Assembly: GCF_014653695.1 (NCBI RefSeq)
Contig: NZ_BNAR01000001.1
Location: 620,001 to 684,000, forward strand
Origin: Lentzea cavernae
GTDB lineage: Bacteria; Actinomycetota; Actinomycetes; Mycobacteriales; Pseudonocardiaceae
DNA length: 64,000 nucleotides
Direction: 5' to 3'
In this document: positions 1-8,540 of the stretch, one piece after another
Layout of the letters: each line of letters opens with the position of its first letter
Numbering within the stretch: position 1 is the first letter of the stretch
Program-made: the position numbers and the translations under genes
The notes under the pieces: model-generated
The model's input: the letters and a program-made list of their open reading frames with translations, nothing else
What the model was told of the DNA's origin: nothing
Database searches by the model: none

Positions 1-21
1 AGGCGTGTCAAGGCAGACGAC

Positions 22-51
22 AACAGGCTGTCCGCAATCGGACAGCCTGTT
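22..51 (-). terminator. Hairpin terminator after the SGNH-mannanase gene
   Basis: A perfect 13-bp inverted repeat (22-34 with 39-51, 4-nt loop) lies just past the stop codon of the minus-strand gene ending at 66. There is no T tract, as is common for actinobacterial terminators. Confidence 0.75.
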
Positions 52-65
52 GAATCGTTTAAATG

Positions 66-2321
66 TCAACCGATGGTGCAGGTGCTCCCGTTCAGCGTGA
101 ACGACGACGGCGCCGGGTTGGACCCGCTGAACGTGCCGTTGAACCCGATGTTCGTCGACGCGTTCGGCGCCAGGGTGCCGTTCCAGCTCAGGTTGATCGC
201 GGTGACGGCCGCCCCGGACTGGGCGAACGTCGCGCCCCACCCCGGCAGGGTCACCTTCTGGCCGTTCGCGTAGCTGAAGGCCAGCGTCCAGCCGTTGAGC
301 GCGCTGGTGCCCGTGTTGGTGATGGTGACGCTCGCCGTGAAGCCGTTGCCACCGCCCCAGTTCTGGCCGGAGTACCCGACCTTGCAGGCGCCGGTGCCGC
401 CACCCGCGCCGGTCGTCGCCGACACGATGCCGGAACTCGCCGACACGTTGCCGGCGGCGTCCTTCGCCCGCACCTGGTAGCGGTAGGTGGTCGACGGGGT
501 CAGGCCGCTGTCGGAGAACGAGTTCGACGCCGCCGAGCCGACGGTCGTGAACGAGCCGCTGCCCACGGCGCGCAGCACGTCGTACCCGGTGACACCGACG
601 TTGTCCGTCGAGGCCGTCCAGCTCAGCGCCAGGCCGGTCGACGTCACGCCCGAGGCCGTCGGGGTGCCCGGCGTGGAGGGCGCCTGGGTGTCCACCGGAC
701 CACCGCCGCCGTAGATGGTGGCCTCCTTCGAAGTCTGCCGGACACCGTTGGCACCGTTGAGGAAGCGCTCACCCCACGACGTCAGGCTCGCCGGGTTGAA
801 CGAATTCACCATGTCGAGGTAGCCAACGTCGCTGCTGTTGCCGCTCCACGACCAGCCGAGGTACCCGAGGCCGCGCGACTGCGCCTGGGCCATGATCGTG
901 TCCTCGTCCGGGTCGCCGTCGCTGTGGTTGTGCCCGAACTCCCCCACCACCAGCGGCAGGCCCGCGGTGCGGAACGCGTCGAAGTACGCGTTGACCTTGT
1001 CCGCGGTGTTGTAGACGCCGTACATGTGGATGGAGAACACCGTGTTGCGCTGCGGATCGGCGCTGAGCACCGAGGCCGCGTTGTCGCGCATGATGTTGCC
1101 CCAGTCCTGGCCCCACATCGGGGCGTCGGCCATCAGCAGGTGCTGCAGCCCCGCGCCGCGCAGGCGGCTGATCGCGCTGCTCGTGGCGCTCGCCCACGTG
1201 GCGCTCACCTGGGCGTTGTTGCCGAACGGCTCGTTGCCCAGGTTGATGACGACGTAGTTCTCCTGGCCCTTCAACGCACTCGCCACGCTGATCCAGTAGG
1301 AAGCCGCCTGGTCGAGGGTCGCGGCCCCGCTCTGCTCGCCGTACCCCGTGGTGTCGTGCACCTCCAGCACGCAGATCAGCTTGGACTGCTTGCACAGCGA
1401 GATGACGCTCGACACCTCGGACGCCGGAGTCGGTCCCCAGCGCTGACCGCTGCCGAGCACGACGCGCACGGTGTTGGCGCCGAAGGACTTGATGTCCGCG
1501 AACGCTCGCGTCTGCGACTGGTACCAGACGTGCGCGTGGTTCACCCCGCGCATCACGAACGGCGTGCCGTTGGCCTCGACGACCCGAGTGCCGTCGACGC
1601 GCAGGCCCACCGCGGCCGGTTGCGAGCCCAGGGCCGTGACGACGGCCGGGTACCAGCGGCTCTCGATCTTCTGGATGCCGGTGGTGCCGGTCGGGTGCAC
1701 GCCGTCGGTCGTGTCGGCCGCGGTGTCGAACCCGGTCCACTGGTCCACCACGGTGATCGGTGACGCCGTGGTGCTGTTGGCCCGCGCCCAGCCGGGGATC
1801 GCGGCGTTGAGGTCGACGACCCGTTGCGCGCAGGCAGAGCAGTTGGCGGGGGTCATCGGGATGATCTGCGCCACGACCAGCTTGATCGCCGGGTTGCTCG
1901 CCCGCATCTGGCCGAGCATCGTGGTGTAGGCGTTCAGGATCGTGCTCGCGGGGATGTTGTTCCACACGTCGTTGGTGCCGAGGTGCATCAGGACGACGTC
2001 GGGCCGTGCCGACGACAGCCAGCCGGGCAGCTGGTTGTCCCGCACGATGTTCGTGGCCAGGATGCCGCCATGGCCCTCGTTCTCGCCGTCGTAGGCGAAA
2101 CCGCAGCCGGGCGCGGACAGGGAACCGACGAAGTCGACGCTGTGCCCGGTGTCCTGCAGGTGCTTCGCCAGCAACGCCCGCCAGCACCCCGGCGAGCCGG
2201 TGATGGAGTCGCCGAGCGTCATTATCCGCGTGGGTGCGGCGTTCGCCGCGGTGGGAGCGATGACCACGCAGGCCGCCAGCAGCAGGCCGGTCACCACCGC
2301 TCGAAGAAATCGCAAGGTCAC
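66..2321 (-). CDS. Secreted SGNH (CE3-like) esterase - GH5 beta-mannanase - FN3 - CBM2 protein
   Basis: A 751-residue secreted multidomain enzyme. A signal peptide (about 1-28, ending TAANA) precedes an SGNH hydrolase domain (about 30-235) with Ser39 in GDSI, GTND near 115-118 and the Asp206/His209 pair in DGVHP. A GH5 domain (about 240-530) follows, with acid/base Glu364 in GNEP and nucleophile Glu461 in GEFG; its sequence looks like bacterial beta-1,4-mannanases (GH5_8). An FN3 module (about 548-638) and a C-terminal CBM2 (about 645-751) bind and space it on plant cell wall. The GTG start at 2321 was chosen because GGAGG lies just upstream and the signal peptide follows. Likely role: deacetylation and endo-cleavage of acetylated mannan outside the cell. 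A CebR-type box lies 35 bp upstream. Confidence 0.9.
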   Translation of the reverse strand: MTLRFLRAVVTGLLLAACVVIAPTAANAAPTRIMTLGDSITGSPGCWRALLAKHLQDTGHSVDFVGSLSAPGCGFAYDGENEGHGGILATNIVRDNQLPGWLSSARPDVVLMHLGTNDVWNNIPASTILNAYTTMLGQMRASNPAIKLVVAQIIPMTPANCSACAQRVVDLNAAIPGWARANSTTASPITVVDQWTGFDTAADTTDGVHPTGTTGIQKIESRWYPAVVTALGSQPAAVGLRVDGTRVVEANGTPFVMRGVNHAHVWYQSQTRAFADIKSFGANTVRVVLGSGQRWGPTPASEVSSVISLCKQSKLICVLEVHDTTGYGEQSGAATLDQAASYWISVASALKGQENYVVINLGNEPFGNNAQVSATWASATSSAISRLRGAGLQHLLMADAPMWGQDWGNIMRDNAASVLSADPQRNTVFSIHMYGVYNTADKVNAYFDAFRTAGLPLVVGEFGHNHSDGDPDEDTIMAQAQSRGLGYLGWSWSGNSSDVGYLDMVNSFNPASLTSWGERFLNGANGVRQTSKEATIYGGGGPVDTQAPSTPGTPTASGVTSTGLALSWTASTDNVGVTGYDVLRAVGSGSFTTVGSAASNSFSDSGLTPSTTYRYQVRAKDAAGNVSASSGIVSATTGAGGGTGACKVGYSGQNWGGGNGFTASVTITNTGTSALNGWTLAFSYANGQKVTLPGWGATFAQSGAAVTAINLSWNGTLAPNASTNIGFNGTFSGSNPAPSSFTLNGSTCTIG

Positions 2322-2351
2322 GACGACCTCCTGGGAAAGGTTCGGCTGGAC

Positions 2352-2373
2352 ATTCTGGGAGCGCTCCCAGAAT
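2352..2373. promoter_or_regulatory. CebR-type operator palindrome
   Basis: A perfect 22-bp palindrome whose core TGGGAGCGCTCCCA (2356-2369) equals the known Streptomyces CebR box for cello-oligosaccharide-responsive repression. It lies 31-52 bp upstream of the mannanase start. A 13/14 match lies upstream of the AA10 gene at 33196. Confidence 0.8.
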
Positions 2374-2430
2374 CGGACCCTAACCAGCCGATGACCCGAC
2401 GACACCGCCGACTGGCCCACCGCTCTCGGC

Positions 2431-2476
2431 TGTCCGGTGCGGACAACCGGCTGACGTCGGAATGTCCTGCCGGACA
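2431..2476. promoter_or_regulatory. Paired TGTCC/GGACA inverted repeats
   Basis: Two short dyads, TGTCCG-gtg-CGGACA (2431-2445) and TGTCC-tgcc-GGACA (2463-2476), stand 32 bp apart in the divergent promoter region of the mannanase and the first PL11 lyase. They look like a pair of operator sites; the binding protein is unknown. Confidence 0.35.
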
Positions 2477-2510
2477 AGCCTCACACGTTCGCGCGGGCGT
2501 CGACGGACCG

Positions 2511-2546
2511 TTCGACCCGTTCGACACCTCAACGTCGAACGTTCGA
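2511..2546. promoter_or_regulatory. TTCGAC direct repeat plus TCGAACGTTCGA palindrome
   Basis: TTCGACCCGTTCGAC at 2511-2525 is a direct repeat with 9-bp period, reading in the sense of the PL11 gene that starts at 2619. A perfect 12-bp palindrome TCGAACGTTCGA follows at 2535-2546. The same direct repeat occurs upstream of the second PL11 gene (7822-7838) and, with one change, near the AA10 gene (33358-33375). Confidence 0.55.
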
Positions 2547-2548
2547 TG

Positions 2549-2562
2549 GGAAAACGCTTTCC
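2549..2562. promoter_or_regulatory. LacI-type operator GGAAAACGCTTTCC
   Basis: A near-palindromic 14-mer with the central CG typical of LacI-family operators. It is identical to the site at 13563-13576 upstream of the CUT1 sugar importer operon, so one regulator probably controls both loci. Confidence 0.6.
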
Positions 2563-2618
2563 ACACTGCGCGGCAATAACTCTTGCGCGACACGGCACCG
2601 TCGGGTCATCGTAGCCGC

Positions 2619-4853
2619 GTGGATCTGCGACGAAGCGTTCTGCTCCCGTTGGTCGTCATCGTCCTCCTCGCCGGGCAGCCGCCTGCCTCCGCGCGGCCGC
2701 GGGCCGAACGCCTCCACCGGGGACTCGTCGCGGTCACGACGAGCGACGGCGCGTACCTGAGCTGGCGGTTGCTCGGCCACGAGGCCACCGGCGCGACCCC
2801 GACCGGCCTCAAGGGCCCCGACTTCGCGGTCTACCGCGACGGGAAGCGCATCGCGACCGTCACCGACAGCACCACGTACGCCGATCCGGCCCCGACACCC
2901 GGCGCGCGGTACCAGGTGGCGCCGGTCGTGCGCGGTGTGCCGCTGGGCCGGAGCGGGGTGGCGACGGCCTGGGCGGCGAACCACCACGACCTCCCGCTCA
3001 GCAAGCCCGCGGACGGCGTGACACCTGCCGGCGAGAGCTACACCTACTCCGCCAACGACGTCAGCGTCGGCGACGTGGACGGTGACGGCCGGTACGAGTA
3101 CGTCGTGAAGTGGGATCCCAGCAACTCCAAGGACGTGTCGCAGGTCGGCTACACCGGACCGGTGTACCTCGACACGTACCGCTTCGACGGCACGCTGCTG
3201 CACCGGATCGACCTCGGCGTGAACATCAGGGCGGGCGCGCACTACACCCAGTTCCTGGTCCACGACTTCGACGGTGACGGCCGGGCCGAGCTGATGACGA
3301 AGACCGCGCCGGGCACCCGTGACGGGCGCGCCCGGTACGTCACCATGCCGCGCGAGGACGTTCGTGCGGGCTACGCGCACACCGACGACTACCGGCTCAG
3401 CGCCGAGGGCTATCGCGAGCACCTGATCAGCGTGTTCCGCGGCTGGCACGCCCATCCCGAGGTCGTCGCGGGGAGGTGGCCCGCGACGCTGGAGCAGGCA
3501 CTCGGCCTGGAGCCGCGGTACGCCTACCCGCTGTCCGAAGTGGACGCGAGCGCGCTGGTGAACCACTTCGTCGACGTCTACGCGCCCTCCCGCAGCGCCA
3601 ACAACCGGCTGCGCCAGTTCGCCGGGTTCATCGTCGACGGTCCCGAGTACCTGACGGTGTTCGACGGCGCGACGGGACGCGAGCTGCAGACCGTGCGCTA
3701 CGAACCGGGGCGCACCGACGACGGGCTGATGTGGGGCGACTACGCCATGAGCCGCATCGAGCCGGGCAACCGGGTGGACCGGTTCCTCTCCGGAGTGGCC
3801 TACCTGGACGGACAACACCCCAGCGCGATCTTCGCCCGCGGCTACTACACCCGCTCGACGGTCGCCGCGTACGACTGGAACGGCCGCAGGCTCACGAAGA
3901 GGTGGCTCGCCGACAGCGGCTGGGTGCCGATGACCAACCCGTTCCGCGACACCCCGCACGGCCGTGACGGCACCAGCCCGACCCACGCGAAGCTCACCAC
4001 GCAGGGCGCGCACTCGTTGAGCGTGGCCGACGTCGACGGCGACGGCCGGCAGGAGATCGTCTACGGCGGCGCCACACTCGACGACGACGGATCGCTGAAG
4101 TACAGCTCCACCGGTGTGCTGCCACCGGGCAGCGCTGATCCCGGCGCCACGGCCAGGATCGGCCACGGCGACGCCCTGCACGTCACGGACGTCGACCCGG
4201 ACCGTCCCGGCCTCGAGATCCACATGGTGCACGAGGGAGCGCGCTCGGCCCCGTTCGGCTACACGCTGCGGGACGCGCGGACCGGCGAGGTTCTCTACGG
4301 CGCCTACTCCGGCCTGGACACCGGCCGCGGCATGATCGGCGACGTCCGGCCGGACGTGCGCGGCCTCGAGACGTGGGCGTCCATGCCGAGCGGATCGGAT
4401 TCCGCGGGCATCTGGAGCGCGGACGGCCGCCAGCTCGAGACCCGTTCCCCCGGCACGAACGCGAGCATCCGCTGGGCGGGCGACCTGACCACGCAGATCG
4501 TCAACGGCGCCCAGGACGTGACGCCGACCGTCGACGACTGGCGGCGGGGCACGCTGCTCACGGCCACCGGCACGCGCACCAACAACGGCACCAAGGGAAA
4601 TCCGTCCCTGGTGGCCGACGTCCTCGGCGACTGGCGCGAGGAACTGGTGGTGCGCACGCAGGACAGCTCCGCGCTGCGCTTCTACCTCAGCACCGAGCCG
4701 ACCAGGCACAAGATGTACACGCTCATGCACGACCGCCAGTACCGCGTCGAGGTCGCCCGCCAGCAGACCACCTACAACCAGCCGTCCTACCCGGGCTTCT
4801 ACCTCGCCTCGGACACCGACTGGTCGCGCGTGCCCCTGCCGTCACGCCGCTGA
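2619..4853 (+). CDS. Secreted PL11 rhamnogalacturonan lyase
   Basis: A 744-residue polysaccharide lyase family 11 protein of the YesW/YesX type, which cleaves the rhamnogalacturonan I backbone by beta-elimination with calcium. The GTG start at 2619 gives a clear signal peptide (VDLRR, hydrophobic stretch, then ASA); a TTG start 36 bp upstream is also open. An N-terminal FN3-like region (about 25-125) is followed by the beta-propeller with repeated DxDGDGR calcium-binding loops (near residues 150, 215 and 470). The C-terminal YNQPSYPGFY stretch is typical of the family. At 744 residues it is longer than the second copy (6022-7806) because of extra loops. It diverges from the mannanase gene and is followed after 42 bp by the acetyl esterase, suggesting an operon. 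Confidence 0.9.
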   Translation: MDLRRSVLLPLVVIVLLAGQPPASARPRAERLHRGLVAVTTSDGAYLSWRLLGHEATGATPTGLKGPDFAVYRDGKRIATVTDSTTYADPAPTPGARYQVAPVVRGVPLGRSGVATAWAANHHDLPLSKPADGVTPAGESYTYSANDVSVGDVDGDGRYEYVVKWDPSNSKDVSQVGYTGPVYLDTYRFDGTLLHRIDLGVNIRAGAHYTQFLVHDFDGDGRAELMTKTAPGTRDGRARYVTMPREDVRAGYAHTDDYRLSAEGYREHLISVFRGWHAHPEVVAGRWPATLEQALGLEPRYAYPLSEVDASALVNHFVDVYAPSRSANNRLRQFAGFIVDGPEYLTVFDGATGRELQTVRYEPGRTDDGLMWGDYAMSRIEPGNRVDRFLSGVAYLDGQHPSAIFARGYYTRSTVAAYDWNGRRLTKRWLADSGWVPMTNPFRDTPHGRDGTSPTHAKLTTQGAHSLSVADVDGDGRQEIVYGGATLDDDGSLKYSSTGVLPPGSADPGATARIGHGDALHVTDVDPDRPGLEIHMVHEGARSAPFGYTLRDARTGEVLYGAYSGLDTGRGMIGDVRPDVRGLETWASMPSGSDSAGIWSADGRQLETRSPGTNASIRWAGDLTTQIVNGAQDVTPTVDDWRRGTLLTATGTRTNNGTKGNPSLVADVLGDWREELVVRTQDSSALRFYLSTEPTRHKMYTLMHDRQYRVEVARQQTTYNQPSYPGFYLASDTDWSRVPLPSRR

Positions 4854-4895
4854 GTCGTGTGAAGATCGCACGGACCGCCCGAGTGAGGAGACCGC

Positions 4896-5861
4896 GTGCC
4901 CGTCGTCGACATGTCCGAGGAAGACCTGCTCCTGCACCGCGTCACGACGCCGGAACCGGACGACCTCGACGAGTGGTGGGCGGCCCGCCTCGCCGAGACC
5001 ACCGCCGCCGCGACCCCCGCGGTGCTGACGCCGCACGAGCCGGACCTCTACCGGCCGCTGTCGGTCTACGACGTGGAGTTCTCCGGCGCCCACGGCCACC
5101 GCGTGCGCGGCTGGTACCTGCGGCCGGCGGGCGACGAGCCGCTGCCCGTGGTCGTGACGTACATCGGCTACGGCGGCGGCCGCGGCCTGCCGGCCCAGCA
5201 CACCCTGCTGCCGAGCCTGGGTTACGCGAACTTCGTGATGGACAGCAGGGCCCAGGGCGGCCGGTGGTCCGTCGGCGCCACCGCCGACGCGGGCGCCGGA
5301 ACGGGTCCCGAGCACCCCGGCGTGATGACCAGGGGCATCTCCAGCCCGGAGGGTTACTACTACACCCGGCTGTTCCTGGACGCCGCACGAGCGGTGGACG
5401 TCGCCGCCGGCCTGCCCGGCGTCGACCCCGGCCGCATCGGCGTGACCGGGGGCAGCCAGGGTGGCGCCCTAGCGCTGGCAGCGGCGGCGCTGCGGCCGGA
5501 GCAGGTGAAGGTCTGCCACTCCGACGTGCCGTTCCTCTGCGACCTGCACCGCGCGATCCGCATCGGCGGCACCCCGCCGTACACGGAGATCAGCGACTTC
5601 CTGGCGCAGCAGGACGCGCTCGTGCCCGCCGCGCTGAACACGTTGCGGTACGTCGACTGCGCGTTGCTGGCCAGGCGCATCACCGCGCCGACGCTGTTCA
5701 GCGTCGGGCTGATGGACGAGACGTGCCCACCGTCCACCGTGTACGCCGCGTACCACGAGGTCCGCGCGCCCAAGGAGATCACGGTGTCGCCGTTCGGCAA
5801 GCACACCACGCCCACCAGCCACGTCGAGACGCAACTGCGCCACTTCCGCCAGTACCTCTAG
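4896..5861 (+). CDS. Acetyl xylan esterase / cephalosporin-C deacetylase family (CE7) hydrolase
   Basis: A 321-residue alpha/beta hydrolase without a signal peptide, as usual for CE7, which removes acetyl groups from imported oligosaccharides. The nucleophile Ser sits in GGSQGG, the acid Asp in GLMDETCPP, and the catalytic His near the end in SHVE. The CE7 RGQ motif appears as SRAQGG, with Ala in place of Gly. The GTG start at 4896 follows a GAGGAG-like site. It lies 42 bp after the PL11 lyase, so deacetylation of rhamnogalacturonan fragments is a reasonable inference, but the substrate cannot be read from sequence. Confidence 0.85.
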   Translation: MPVVDMSEEDLLLHRVTTPEPDDLDEWWAARLAETTAAATPAVLTPHEPDLYRPLSVYDVEFSGAHGHRVRGWYLRPAGDEPLPVVVTYIGYGGGRGLPAQHTLLPSLGYANFVMDSRAQGGRWSVGATADAGAGTGPEHPGVMTRGISSPEGYYYTRLFLDAARAVDVAAGLPGVDPGRIGVTGGSQGGALALAAAALRPEQVKVCHSDVPFLCDLHRAIRIGGTPPYTEISDFLAQQDALVPAALNTLRYVDCALLARRITAPTLFSVGLMDETCPPSTVYAAYHEVRAPKEITVSPFGKHTTPTSHVETQLRHFRQYL

Positions 5862-5914
5862 CGCGGTGACCACGATCTTCACCGCGGTTCCCGACGCTCA
5901 GCAGGGCACCTCGC

Positions 5915-5967
5915 GGTGTCGGCCCCACGCCCCCATACGTCCAGTATGAGGACGTGGGGCCGACACC
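5915..5967. terminator. Large nested hairpin between convergent genes
   Basis: A perfect 15-bp inverted repeat (5915-5929 with 5953-5967) encloses a second 5-bp stem CATAC/GTATG (5934-5938 with 5944-5948, 5-nt loop). It sits between the esterase stop at 5861 and the PL11 stop at 6022 and probably serves as a bidirectional terminator. Its size and nested form could also mark a dispersed intergenic repeat. Confidence 0.65.
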
Positions 5968-6021
5968 ACGATGCACCCGTCTGACCGCCGGGAAACGCGG
6001 CAAAGGTTCGCGGTCACCGCG

Positions 6022-7806
6022 CTAAGGAGTCGCGAAACTCGCGTGCGGCGGCTGGTTGTAGGCGGTGTTCTGGAACGCCACGGCCAGCCGGTACTGCCGG
6101 TCCTGCAGCAGCGACACCCGCCGGATGTCCGTCGGTTCGGTGGTCGAGTAGATCCGCAACGCCCGGTTGTCCGAGGTCCGCCAGATGACCTCCTCGCGCC
6201 AGTCGCCGTAGATGTCCGCGGACAGCGCCGGAGTGGACTTGGTGCCGTTGTTGGACGCCACGCCGGAGCCGGTGAGCAGCCGCGTGTCACCGTTGGGGCC
6301 GTACTTGTCGATCGTGGTGCCGTTCAGCAGCTCGCGCTGGGCGTCGCCGTCCCACCAGATCACGAAGTTCGTCGAGCCAGGCTTGCGCGCGTTCACCTGG
6401 GCGCCCGTGGTGGCGCTGCGCAGGCCGCCCACCGACGACGACCACGCCTCGGCGCCGGGGTTGCCGGCCCAGATGTCGGCGGCCACTCCTCTGCCGTTGT
6501 CGCAGCCGCACGACGGCGCGCTCCAGATGATCTGACCGGTCCGCGCGTCGCCCATCCAGTGCGTGAGGTCGGTGGTGGACTCCGACGGCTTGAAGACCTC
6601 GAGGCCCGCGCGGGACGGGATGAAGTCGCCGACGTGCAGCGCGTCGCCGTGGCGGGTGCCGTTCTGCCACAGGCCGCGGCCGTTGTCGTCGATCGCCATC
6701 GAGCCGTAGACGATCTCGTCGCGGCCGTCGGCGTCCACGTCGGCCACCGAGAGCTGGTGGTTGCCCTTGCCCTCCCAGGCCGAGCGGTTGGACTGGGTGG
6801 CGGAGTCGAACGTCCACCGCTGCGTGAGCTGTCCGTTGCGGAAGTCCCACACCGAGATCACGCTGCGGGTGTAGTACCCGCGCGCCATGACGATGCTCGG
6901 ACGGGAACCGTCCACATAGGCCGTCCCCGCCAGGAACCTGTCGACGCGGTTGCCGTAGTTGTCACCCCACGACGACACGGTTCCGCGCGGGGGCACGTAG
7001 TTCTCCGTGTCGAGCACCGCGCCGTCGGTGCCGCGGAACACCGACAGGTACTCGGGTCCCGCCAGGACGTACCCGCTGCTGTTGCGGTGGTCGGCGTTCG
7101 CGGTGCCGATCACCTGCCCGGTGCCCGACCGCGTGCCGTCGGCGGTCTTGACAGCGACCTCGGCGCGGCCGTCACCGTCGTAGTCGAACACCTGGAACTG
7201 CGTGTAGTGCGCGCCGGCCCGGATGTTGCGGCCGAGGTCGATCCGCCACAACCTGGTGCCGTTGAGCTTGTACGCGTCCAGGTACACGTTGCCCGTGTAG
7301 CCGGACTGGGAGTTGTCCTTGGCGTTGGTGGGATCCCACTTGAGCACCAGGTCCTGCTCGCCGTCACCGTCGAGGTCGCCGACCGACACGTCGTTCGCCA
7401 CGTAGGTGTACGCCTCGCCCGACGGGGTCGTGCCGCCGGAGGGGATCTGCAGGGGAACGTCCCTGCTCGTCGCGAGGGTGCCGACGGACCGCGTGGCCGC
7501 CGCCGGTTCCACGCCTCCGGACACCGGTCGCACCGAGTAGGACGCGGTCGCCGGGGCGCCCTCGTCGAGGAAGCTGGTGGCCGTCGTCAGCGGAGCGCGG
7601 TTGACCCGCGCGCCGTCGCGGTAGACGTTGAACGCCACGTCCGCCGCGTCCGAGCCGAGCAGCCGCCACGACACGAAGTTGCCGTTGCCGTGCACCGACC
7701 GGGTGCTGACGAGCCCGCGTTCCGGTGGTTCGTCCGCCAGGGCCGGGACACCGCTCGCGAGCAGAGCCGCCGCGAGCAACACAGACACTGAATTGAAACG
7801 TTTCAT
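6022..7806 (-). CDS. Secreted PL11 rhamnogalacturonan lyase (second copy)
   Basis: A 594-residue PL11 lyase, a paralog of the gene at 2619. It begins with a signal peptide (MKRFNSVSVLL...PALA), then DEPPERGLVSTR, an FN3-like N-terminal part, and a beta-propeller with DLDGDGEQD, DYDGDGRAE and DVDADGRDE calcium loops. It ends YNQPPHASFATP with no added carbohydrate-binding module. The ATG at 7806 was chosen over an upstream in-frame ATG at 7896 because the signal peptide starts there. A 12-bp palindrome (7794-7805) overlaps the start codon and a GTCGAAC direct repeat lies 16-32 bp upstream. Two divergent PL11 copies may differ in endo versus exo action. Confidence 0.9.
   Translation of the reverse strand: MKRFNSVSVLLAAALLASGVPALADEPPERGLVSTRSVHGNGNFVSWRLLGSDAADVAFNVYRDGARVNRAPLTTATSFLDEGAPATASYSVRPVSGGVEPAAATRSVGTLATSRDVPLQIPSGGTTPSGEAYTYVANDVSVGDLDGDGEQDLVLKWDPTNAKDNSQSGYTGNVYLDAYKLNGTRLWRIDLGRNIRAGAHYTQFQVFDYDGDGRAEVAVKTADGTRSGTGQVIGTANADHRNSSGYVLAGPEYLSVFRGTDGAVLDTENYVPPRGTVSSWGDNYGNRVDRFLAGTAYVDGSRPSIVMARGYYTRSVISVWDFRNGQLTQRWTFDSATQSNRSAWEGKGNHQLSVADVDADGRDEIVYGSMAIDDNGRGLWQNGTRHGDALHVGDFIPSRAGLEVFKPSESTTDLTHWMGDARTGQIIWSAPSCGCDNGRGVAADIWAGNPGAEAWSSSVGGLRSATTGAQVNARKPGSTNFVIWWDGDAQRELLNGTTIDKYGPNGDTRLLTGSGVASNNGTKSTPALSADIYGDWREEVIWRTSDNRALRIYSTTEPTDIRRVSLLQDRQYRLAVAFQNTAYNQPPHASFATP
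7794..7805. promoter_or_regulatory. LacI-type palindrome overlapping the PL11 start codon
   Basis: TGAAACGTTTCA is a perfect 12-bp palindrome formed by codons 1-5 of the lyase. The GAAACGTTTC core is a standard LacI-family operator form and resembles the GGAAAACGCTTTCC sites at 2549 and 13563. It could also arise from the Met-Lys-Arg-Phe codons alone. Confidence 0.4.
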
Positions 7807-7821
7807 ACGAAGAACGCTAGC

Positions 7822-7838
7822 GTCGAACGGGTCGAATG
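7822..7838. promoter_or_regulatory. GTCGAAC direct repeat upstream of PL11 lyase
   Basis: GTCGAACGGGTCGAATG, two GTCGAA half-sites with 9-bp period, lies 16-32 bp upstream of the lyase start. In the sense of the gene it reads as the same element found upstream of the first PL11 gene at 2511-2525. A further palindrome TCGAATTCGA lies at 7862-7871. Confidence 0.5.
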
Positions 7839-7871
7839 CCGCCCCAGCGAATTCTTTCGACTCGAATTCGA

Positions 7872-8540
7872 TCAGTAGGCGTCGAGCCGGCCGCACATGC
7901 CGAACCGTTGCGGACCTTCCGCCTGCTTCACGTGGACGTCCGCCTCGTCGAGATGCCCGATGTCGCCTTCCCGCAACCGGTTCAGGTGCTCACCGGTGCG
8001 TTCGGCCGACGCCAGCGCTCCTCCCCGCCACCGCTTCTCCCAGGCGTCCAACGCATCCCGCTTCAACCGTGCCGCGGCGCGGTAGAAGTCCTCCAGCCCA
8101 TCGGGGTGCCGCCGCAGTTCCAGGAAGCCTTCGAGAGCGAGATCTCTGCGCTGCCGAGCGGATTCCTCGTCCGAGGCCTGCGCGCGCGACTGGTAGAGGC
8201 CGTCGTCGGCCAGCACCTCGGCGGGGAAGGTGAAGACGGCGTCACCCGCCTCGGGCAGGCCGCTGTTCTGCATCACGACGATGATCCGCAGGTCGCCGTC
8301 GTTGACCAGGCGGTGGATCGTGCCGGGTGTGAACCAGGCGACGGTGCCCTCGCGCAGCGGGGTCTCGGTGAACCCGCGCCGGGTCAGGGTCTGGACGCTG
8401 CCCTGCCCGGCGATCACGTAGTAGCACTCCGAGCAGGCCAGGTGGACGTGCGGCGAGCCACCGCAGACCCCGTCCACCGACGGCCAGTCGTACACGCGCA
8501 GGCCGGAGATGCCGACCCCGCCGGGGAACGGCGCTACCAC
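7872..8540 (-). CDS. Cupin-domain protein, last gene of the CUT1 sugar operon
   Basis: A 222-residue protein with a single cupin fold in its N-terminal half. The metal site is visible as HVH-x4-E (residues near 32-39 in PHVHLACSECYYVIAGQG) and the second motif as PGTIHRLVN. The C-terminal half (about 120-222) is helical, rich in Arg and Glu, and unassigned. The GTG at 8540 was chosen because GGAGG lies upstream in the end of the preceding gene; the two genes overlap by 7 bp. Position at the end of a sugar import operon suggests an isomerase or sugar-binding role. No reaction can be assigned. Confidence 0.75.
   Translation of the reverse strand: MVAPFPGGVGISGLRVYDWPSVDGVCGGSPHVHLACSECYYVIAGQGSVQTLTRRGFTETPLREGTVAWFTPGTIHRLVNDGDLRIIVVMQNSGLPEAGDAVFTFPAEVLADDGLYQSRAQASDEESARQRRDLALEGFLELRRHPDGLEDFYRAAARLKRDALDAWEKRWRGGALASAERTGEHLNRLREGDIGHLDEADVHVKQAEGPQRFGMCGRLDAY

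Noticed and set aside
63..1763. Long plus-strand open frame opposite the mannanase gene
   Set aside because: Low-complexity Arg-rich translation without domains; the minus strand encodes signal peptide, SGNH, GH5, FN3 and CBM2 domains.
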